Origin: a virus
DNA: 20,518 nt
Reading direction: 5' to 3' (one strand)
IMG/VR virus record: IMGVR_UViG_3300031951_016635
Coordinates: 1 to 20,518 of that record
A model generated the notes under the pieces. The model was not told the origin of the DNA. It did not search any database and worked only from the letters and a program-made list of their open reading frames with translations. How positions within the stretch are numbered: position 1 is the stretch's first letter; each line of letters starts with the position of its first letter. Made by a program: the position numbers and the translations under genes. Below are positions 16,400 to 20,518 of this stretch, in pieces.

Positions 16400-16804
16400 A
16401 TGAATATATTTAAGAAAGCTTGGGTTAAGTATCGTCTATACTTACGTAAATTAGACCGAAAGGACCTTGAATTTGACATTTATATGTCTAACGTGAGGAA
16501 ATGTTCCACCATATGTCGAAAACTCATCCATTCGGAAGATTCTGAACTTATTATTGCACCTATTTCAGATAAGAAATATATTCGTAACGATAAGTTAGGT
16601 ATATTCATAACTATGGATGGTGGTCAAGTTACATTAACAAACCACACTTACAGTTATTTCATAAAGTTAAACAAAACTCAATGGGATAAACTGATAAATT
16701 TCTTCAGAAAAGAAATGGAGTTTCGAGCAATGGAGATTGAAAAAGAATTAGAATCACAAATTAATCATTCACTTGATAATATTTATAGTAAAATAAATCT
16801 ATAG
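16400..16804 (+). CDS. unknown protein with own promoter candidate
   Basis: A 134-residue protein, not recognised. It opens with a basic helix (MNIFKKAWVKYRLYLRKLDRKD), has a beta-rich centre (SELIIAPISDKKYIRNDKLGIFITMDGGQVTLTNHTYSYFIKL) and ends in a long charged helix (FFRKEMEFRAMEIEKELESQINHSLDNI). It has two Cys (35 and 39), no signal peptide and no membrane segment. An ATG six bases upstream, at 16394, opens a frame that stops at once, so 16400 is the likely start. A host-type promoter candidate precedes it, so it may be expressed earlier than its structural neighbours. Confidence 0.58.
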   Translation: MNIFKKAWVKYRLYLRKLDRKDLEFDIYMSNVRKCSTICRKLIHSEDSELIIAPISDKKYIRNDKLGIFITMDGGQVTLTNHTYSYFIKLNKTQWDKLINFFRKEMEFRAMEIEKELESQINHSLDNIYSKINL

Positions 16805-16814
16805 AAAAATTATT

Positions 16815-17060
16815 ATGTCAAATTTAGATAACAAAATTAAGAAAGCATTAAGAGAAATGTCAGAAGAACCTGAATACGGAAGATTAGATAGAAGTTTAGT
16901 TCAAGATGTAATTGATAGATTACTTTCTGATGAAACAGGTGAATACAAAAGAGCGTTAGAAACTTTGAACTCTGAATATGGTACAGGTCAATATAACAGA
17001 CCAAAGAGAGAATATGAACCTTTAAGACCAGGTATTAGAGTTAGTAAAAGTATTTATTAA
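16815..17060 (+). CDS. small protein with L-R-E site and PLRPGIR motif
   Basis: An 81-residue charged protein. Its start, MSNLDNKIKKALREMSEE, closely parallels that of the 151-residue protein encoded at 15360 (NLD-x-x-IKK-x-L-[KR]-E); in both, L-x-E falls at residues 12-14. The C-terminus, EYGTGQYNRPKREYEPLRPGIRVSKSIY, contains PLRPGIR, which recurs as PLRPGLR in the converging minus-strand protein. No catalytic motif is visible. It may be a small internal head or virion protein (inference). Its TAA stop interlocks with that of the opposing gene in a shared TTAA. A strong terminator begins 28 bases later, inside the opposing gene. Confidence 0.6.
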   Translation: MSNLDNKIKKALREMSEEPEYGRLDRSLVQDVIDRLLSDETGEYKRALETLNSEYGTGQYNRPKREYEPLRPGIRVSKSIY

Positions 17061-18004
17061 TCTAAAGCCTTTCTAATTAAATTGATTAAGACCGATTCGT
17101 TGGTCTTTTTCTTTTTTGGTTTGTATGATGTCATAATTGGTTTTTGTCCCTTACCTGTTTGAGTGTCTTGTTTTTCAGCTTTTCTTTTCTGTTGACAAGC
17201 TGCACGTTTTGCCGAGTCAGACATTTTTCCAGCAACGCCTGCGGCACGACATTTAGGATACGCACCTTTAGAAGTGTCAGGTCTACCACAAGGCGGATGT
17301 TTACCATCAACTTTTTTACATATATTAACCCATGGTCCTTTTGGTTGTTTACTACCCTTTGGTTTTTTCTTTTTACCAAACCAAACCGCCAAATCTTCTT
17401 TGATTGTATCTACATCATGTGTTGGGATTTCATATCCACTATCTTTGTGTTTTTCCCAAACACCAACAACCTTTTTGATATTATTTTTTAGTTTCTTTTG
17501 TTTGGCTTTGTGGGTTGTATGATGGTCACTATCTTCAACAAATGGACCAAGTTCGGATTGTCTCCATTTTTTTAACCCTATTTCAATTGGACCCGAATAT
17601 TCACCCGCACTTAAAGTAGTATCAGTACCTTCTTTAATTTTTTTCTTTCCAAAAACTTTTTTAAATAATTTATCATTTGGTGGGTTTTCATTCAAACTAC
17701 CTCCATCATCATCATTTAATACAGGATGTTTTTTATCCGATTTGGAAATTGCATATGCCGTTTCTTCTTTTCTTTTAACGCCCCTTGTTTCAATATTACC
17801 ATCTAACGAATCAATATATATTTCAGCATTATGATAACCATTTAATGGTTCAGTAAATGGTTCCAAAATGTTTTTGTCCCATAATCTTAAACCAGGTCTT
17901 AATGGGACTCTATAACTACCAGCGTCACCTGTAGACGTTGATTCTAATAAATAATCATCATATTCTTTAACCTTTTTTAATATTTCTATTATACTACTTT
18001 TCAT
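17057..18004 (-). CDS. repeat-containing protein with YPKCR-type C-terminal module
   Basis: A 315-residue basic protein. Residues 1-21 form a helix ending in L19-L20-E21. Two related units follow: about 24-52 (GDAGSYRVPLRPGLRLWDKN..LEPF) and about 129-156 (SAGEYSGPIEIGLKKWRQS.LGPF), a duplication. Each unit is preceded by an (L/I)-x-E triplet, the second being I123-K124-E125. Residues 175-300 carry VVGVWEKHK, HDVDTIKEDLAVWFG, GPWVNICKK, PPCGRPD and YPKCRAAG, then a Lys-rich tail; this is the 'W.ni....pCGR..yPkCra' module known from phage proteins of unknown function. It lies next to the capsid gene region on the same strand. It may be an internal or minor head protein. Confidence 0.65.
   Translation of the reverse strand: MKSSIIEILKKVKEYDDYLLESTSTGDAGSYRVPLRPGLRLWDKNILEPFTEPLNGYHNAEIYIDSLDGNIETRGVKRKEETAYAISKSDKKHPVLNDDDGGSLNENPPNDKLFKKVFGKKKIKEGTDTTLSAGEYSGPIEIGLKKWRQSELGPFVEDSDHHTTHKAKQKKLKNNIKKVVGVWEKHKDSGYEIPTHDVDTIKEDLAVWFGKKKKPKGSKQPKGPWVNICKKVDGKHPPCGRPDTSKGAYPKCRAAGVAGKMSDSAKRAACQQKRKAEKQDTQTGKGQKPIMTSYKPKKKKTNESVLINLIRKALD
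17088..17117 (+). terminator. intrinsic terminator inside the opposing gene
   Basis: AAGACCGA (17088-17095) pairs with TTGGTCTT (17100-17107) through one G-T wobble around a TTCG loop. TTTTTCTTTTTT-type sequence follows. It fits termination of plus-strand transcripts from the 16815 gene. The same bases encode about residues 300-306 of the minus-strand protein. Confidence 0.72.
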
Positions 18005-18047
18005 AACGATTTTTATTTATTATCTTTATATATAAATATATCAAACT
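18005..18047. promoter_or_regulatory. divergent promoter region with TATAAATA-type boxes
   Basis: These 43 bases separate two diverging genes. The plus strand has an exact T4 late-type TATAAATA at 18031-18038, within the palindrome-rich TTTATATATAAA (18025-18036). The minus strand has ATAATAAATAAA (complement of 18012-18023), a 12-mer also found upstream of the capsid gene. The boxes sit only 7-9 bases from the starts, so transcripts would have very short leaders. Confidence 0.42.
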
Positions 18048-18290
18048 ATGGAACATTCAAATGAAGAAGAATTAAAAAATGAATTAGAAAATTTACAAAC
18101 CAAAGTTGTTTTGTTTGATTCTTTTCAATTTAACACAAATGAAGATGTTAATTATTTTATAAATAATTTAACAACTGAAGATTCAAATAATTGTATTATT
18201 CAGGCAATTGTATCGGCATACAAAAGAGGTGCTTTCACTATGATTGAATCTGAAGTAATTTCAAAATCTTTAAGAATTTTAAATAAATAA
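18048..18290 (+). CDS. small acidic protein of unknown function
   Basis: An 80-residue acidic protein, not recognised. The N-terminal charged helix (EEELKNELENLQTKVVLF) is coiled-coil-like. The remainder (DVNYFINNLTTEDSNNCIIQAIVSAYKRGAFTMIESEVISKSLRIL) looks like a small helical domain. It is the only plus-strand gene between two minus-strand genes, with its own AT-rich upstream region and a strong bidirectional terminator directly after its stop. This arrangement suggests an independently expressed single-gene unit. Confidence 0.58.
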   Translation: MEHSNEEELKNELENLQTKVVLFDSFQFNTNEDVNYFINNLTTEDSNNCIIQAIVSAYKRGAFTMIESEVISKSLRILNK

Positions 18291-18319
18291 AAAAGGTCAG
18301 ATTTCTCTGACCTTTTTTT
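18289..18319. terminator. bidirectional intrinsic terminator
   Basis: AAAAAAGGTCAGA (18289-18301) pairs perfectly with TCTGACCTTTTTT (18306-18318) around a TTTC loop, with T runs on both strands. It lies between converging genes (18048-18290 plus, and the capsid gene minus) and can serve both. Confidence 0.9.
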
Positions 18320-18326
18320 ATCTATC

Positions 18327-18348
18327 ATTAAGATAAGATTATCTTAAT
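18327..18348. repeat. 10-base inverted repeat over the capsid gene stop codon
   Basis: ATTAAGATAA and TTATCTTAAT are perfect arms around GA, covering the minus-strand stop codon (18339-18341) and the last codons of the capsid gene. In mRNA it would form a 9-base stem with a 4-base loop just before the main terminator. It could protect the 3' end or back up termination. Confidence 0.6.
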
Positions 18349-20219
18349 TCATTCAAATCGAATGTACGAACACCATCAACAATGATACGTCCATAGAAAC
18401 GGTTATTAACCATCTTCTTAGCGTAACGTGTCATAATACCCTTGATAGGAGTAAAGTTGAATGGGTTATACATTGTTGGAGTTAATTGAAGTGGTACGTA
18501 TGGAGCGTAGATGTATCCAGTATCCAACAAAGATGTACCTTTGTGACCAATCAACACAGTGTTTGGTGGGAAGTATGGGTCACGGTATACTTGGTAACGG
18601 CCACTTAAAGTACCAACTCTTTCAATACCCATGTTGAATTGGTCTTGCTCAGGAGCTGCGTTTGATACGTGGAAGTATTCCAAGTCATCAAAAATAGCAC
18701 TGATTTCAGAAGAAACAACAATCCAGTTTGCTCCACCTCTTAAAGTAGATTTGTGGATTTGAGCTGAAATTTGGTTGATTGCAGTAATCAACGTTTGGTT
18801 CCAGTCCTTTTGAGTATAAGGAGTTGATTGGTTATTCAGACGCTTCCATCCGTTGTAATCCCAACGTAATGTCCATGCCGCACCTTTACGTAAGTCACGT
18901 AAGATTTCACGGTCGATTTCAGCCGCAACTTGTTCTGATAATAATGCTGTTAATTCAGCTTCAGCGTCAATGTTGTGGAACGCTGCAACGTCTTGAGCAA
19001 GTTCTGGAGACCATTGTGCTCTTAACTTTCTTTCAGTTACAGAAACTGTTACTGATTGAAGGTCAAAAGAAACTTCACCAATTCTGTCTTCAAATTCTAA
19101 CTCTCTGTAACGCTTCCAAAATGCAAGAATTGCTTGGTTTGTTGAAGTTCCAGAAAGAGCAGTAGTTGACGCAAGAGTAGTACCAGTGTATCCGTCAGGA
19201 GTAGATGCTCCACAAGAAATACATGCTGGAACTTGTAAATCAACTTCTAAATAGATGATACCGTCTTGTGAACAGATGTTATTGTAAGTACCACCGTTAC
19301 CACCACCTGAGTTACTACCAGGCCAAGTAGTTTGAGCTGTTGAACCATACTGTACAATACTTTTACCATATTTCTGTGTAACAACACGGAATAAAAGTGG
19401 AGTTGAAGGAGTAGATGCTCCACCAGATGCGTTAATAGCGGTAATCAAACTTTGACTTCCAACAGTTGCTGCTGGTAACAAAGTTAAGTCAGATAAGAAA
19501 GTTTCAGAATCCATTTCTTGTCCATCAGGACCGATTAATTTACCTTCACCTGCATTAGTGAAACCAGTTAAAGCAATAAGAACTTTTCTATATTCACCAG
19601 CACCATAACCTGAAACAACCAAGTTACCATTAGACCAAACAACAGGAGTTGTAAAACCTGTCATCCAAGCCCAAGCACCTTTTGAATAATCAAAAAGACC
19701 TGCTGGGTTTAAACCTGGCTCAGTACCTTCATAGAATAAATCATAAAGATTCTTTGGATATGCTTGTGCGTCATTGTAACCTGCGTTAGGGTCACCAGGG
19801 TAGTTACCAGGTGAACCTACTGGTGCTCTGTGGTCTTGTTGTTGACCAGCAGTACCTAATGGGTTAACAGTTGAAGCTGTATATCCTTGGATTTGAGGTA
19901 CGAAGTAGAACAATTTACCGATTGGTAAGTTCATAGCTTGTACAGATACGATTTCGTTAGCTAATAATTTAGAGAACACACGTCTGATGATAGGGAATAC
20001 CACAGTTTCGAATGAACCTGAATCAGCAGTTGAAGCCGCTTCGTTGATTAAGAAAGATGCTTGGTTTTCATATAACTGAGCAACGTTTTCTTTTAGGTGG
20101 CCTCTAAGACCTTCAAGGAACCCTAATTTGTCCCATTTGTTTATAGTGTCTTCTTTGATAACTTTAAGGTGCTTAAGACCGATGTTACCAACTAAACCAC
20201 TTTCTAATAATGCTCCCAT
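18339..20219 (-). CDS. 23: major capsid protein, T4 gp23-like
   Basis: A 626-residue gp23-family major head protein that forms the hexamers of the icosahedral shell. Family stretches are FPIIRRVFSKLLANEIVSVQ (75-94) and MNLPIGKLFYF; LRAQWSPELAQDVAAFHNIDAEAELTALLSEQVAAEIDREIL (399-440), close to T4's LKAAYSIELAQDLRAVHGMDADAEL; then GRYQVYRDPYF, LIGHKGTSLLDTGYIYAPYVPL (556-577) and MTRYAKKMVN. The N-terminal FLINE/AAST at 56-64 aligns with T4's FLTE/AEIG cleavage site, so processing after Glu60 is likely. It is about 100 residues longer than T4 gp23. The extra length lies mainly in 115-365, with a Gly/Asn-rich loop (302-314) and Cys at 316, 333 and 336. GC is visibly higher than in neighbouring genes, fitting strong expression. 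Confidence 0.96.
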   Translation of the reverse strand: MGALLESGLVGNIGLKHLKVIKEDTINKWDKLGFLEGLRGHLKENVAQLYENQASFLINEAASTADSGSFETVVFPIIRRVFSKLLANEIVSVQAMNLPIGKLFYFVPQIQGYTASTVNPLGTAGQQQDHRAPVGSPGNYPGDPNAGYNDAQAYPKNLYDLFYEGTEPGLNPAGLFDYSKGAWAWMTGFTTPVVWSNGNLVVSGYGAGEYRKVLIALTGFTNAGEGKLIGPDGQEMDSETFLSDLTLLPAATVGSQSLITAINASGGASTPSTPLLFRVVTQKYGKSIVQYGSTAQTTWPGSNSGGGNGGTYNNICSQDGIIYLEVDLQVPACISCGASTPDGYTGTTLASTTALSGTSTNQAILAFWKRYRELEFEDRIGEVSFDLQSVTVSVTERKLRAQWSPELAQDVAAFHNIDAEAELTALLSEQVAAEIDREILRDLRKGAAWTLRWDYNGWKRLNNQSTPYTQKDWNQTLITAINQISAQIHKSTLRGGANWIVVSSEISAIFDDLEYFHVSNAAPEQDQFNMGIERVGTLSGRYQVYRDPYFPPNTVLIGHKGTSLLDTGYIYAPYVPLQLTPTMYNPFNFTPIKGIMTRYAKKMVNNRFYGRIIVDGVRTFDLNELR

Positions 20220-20247
20220 TTTTTATAGAGTTTTATTTGTTTTTTAG

Positions 20248-20259
20248 TTTATTTATTAT
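20248..20259 (-). promoter_or_regulatory. late-promoter-like box upstream of the capsid gene
   Basis: The minus strand reads ATAATAAATAAA, containing AATAAATA (one mismatch to the T4 late box TATAAATA). It lies 28 bases before the capsid start and overlaps the stop of the preceding gene. The same 12-mer precedes the minus-strand gene ending at 17057. Support is by position and repetition only. Confidence 0.4.
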
Positions 20260-20518
20260 TTAATTATTTTTGACATAATATCTTTCATACGAAGGAATTG
20301 AGGGTTCTCGTAAGTTTTAGATTCAATCAGATTAACTGCTGAACCTGACTGTGGAACTTTTTCAATTACTCTTTCGATAGATTCTGTCATTGGAGCTTTG
20401 GTTTGTGGACCGTGAAGCTCTTCTTTTATTGTCTTGTATAAAGCTTTAGATTCTTTAAGAGATTCTGCAGAATCAAATCTTCTTAAAATGTTAATCTTTT
20501 CTTGCTTAGATGTAGAAT
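20256..20518 (-). CDS. 3' end of a gp22-position scaffold-like protein (partial)
   Basis: An open minus-strand frame enters from the window edge and stops at 20256-20258. It gives the last 86 residues of a charged, helix-rich protein with pieces such as KQEKINILRRFDSAESLKES, LYKTIKEELHGPQTKAPM, ESIERVIEKVPQSGSAVNLI and the end NPQFLRMKDIMSKIIK. It lies 36 bases upstream of the gp23-like gene on the same strand. In T4 that place belongs to gene 22, the main prohead scaffold, whose product is also helical and highly charged. The assignment is by position and composition, not by a recognised motif. The start lies outside the window. Confidence 0.6.
   Translation of the reverse strand, partial: STSKQEKINILRRFDSAESLKESKALYKTIKEELHGPQTKAPMTESIERVIEKVPQSGSAVNLIESKTYENPQFLRMKDIMSKIIK

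Noticed and set aside
17144-17522. Plus-strand open frames opposite the minus-strand repeat protein
   Set aside because: They are antisense to a protein with clear conserved CGR and YPKCR patterns; their Phe/Ser/Thr-rich composition is what antisense of Lys-rich codons gives.
18824-19165. Plus-strand open frame opposite the capsid gene
   Set aside because: Antisense to the strongly conserved gp23 core; no start context or recognisable protein.
1-20518. Prophage, CRISPR, tRNA or replication-origin content
   Set aside because: No integrase, attachment repeat, regularly spaced repeats or tRNA cloverleaf was seen in the gaps, which are all about 60 bases or shorter.

Overview
The window looks like part of an AT-rich, T4-like myovirus genome, most plausibly from a phage of a Bacteroidetes/flavobacterial host. 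The T4-like assignment rests on three things: a gp23-type major capsid protein, a gp55-type late sigma factor, and an OB-fold baseplate-hub-like protein. PhoH is a common companion gene. The host guess is inference. It rests on very low GC, the near absence of Shine-Dalgarno sequences before start codons, one TTG-N20-TAnnTTTG promoter match, and the general flavour of the proteins. There is no integrase, tRNA, CRISPR array or rRNA, and no gene-free stretch longer than about 60 bases.

Layout. (1) Positions 1-5027 (+) hold a sugar-nucleotide and glycan cassette: a 5'-truncated SDR-cupin-C-methyltransferase fusion, an FkbM methyltransferase, an exostosin-like glycosyltransferase and GDP-mannose 4,6-dehydratase. 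(2) Positions 5027-9214 (+) hold PhoH, a HAD-like protein with an altered first motif, a small unknown, a GT-B and a GT-A glycosyltransferase, and the gp55-like late sigma factor. Genes throughout regions 1 and 2 overlap or are 1-4 bases apart, so they probably form one translationally coupled unit. (3) Positions 9242-15815 (+) hold probable tail/baseplate structural genes and two small proteins. (4) Positions 15876-18290 are a mosaic with strand changes: an HNH endonuclease, small unknowns, and a minus-strand protein with internal repeats and a Cys-containing C-terminal module. (5) Positions 18339-20518 (-) hold the capsid genes: gp23, preceded by the 3' end of a gene in the position of the T4 scaffold gene 22.

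How it may work together. The sigma factor would drive late transcription of the baseplate and capsid genes, and TATAAATA-like sequences sit in several of the few intergenic gaps. The sugar genes could build an unusual branched deoxysugar, and the glycosyltransferases could attach it to a virion or host component. Several small proteins near the capsid gene start with short basic helices ending in L-x-E, similar to the (I/L)-x-E site in the capsid protein. They may be internal head proteins cut by a prohead protease. Strong hairpins mark the ends of the converging units near 17088 and 18289.
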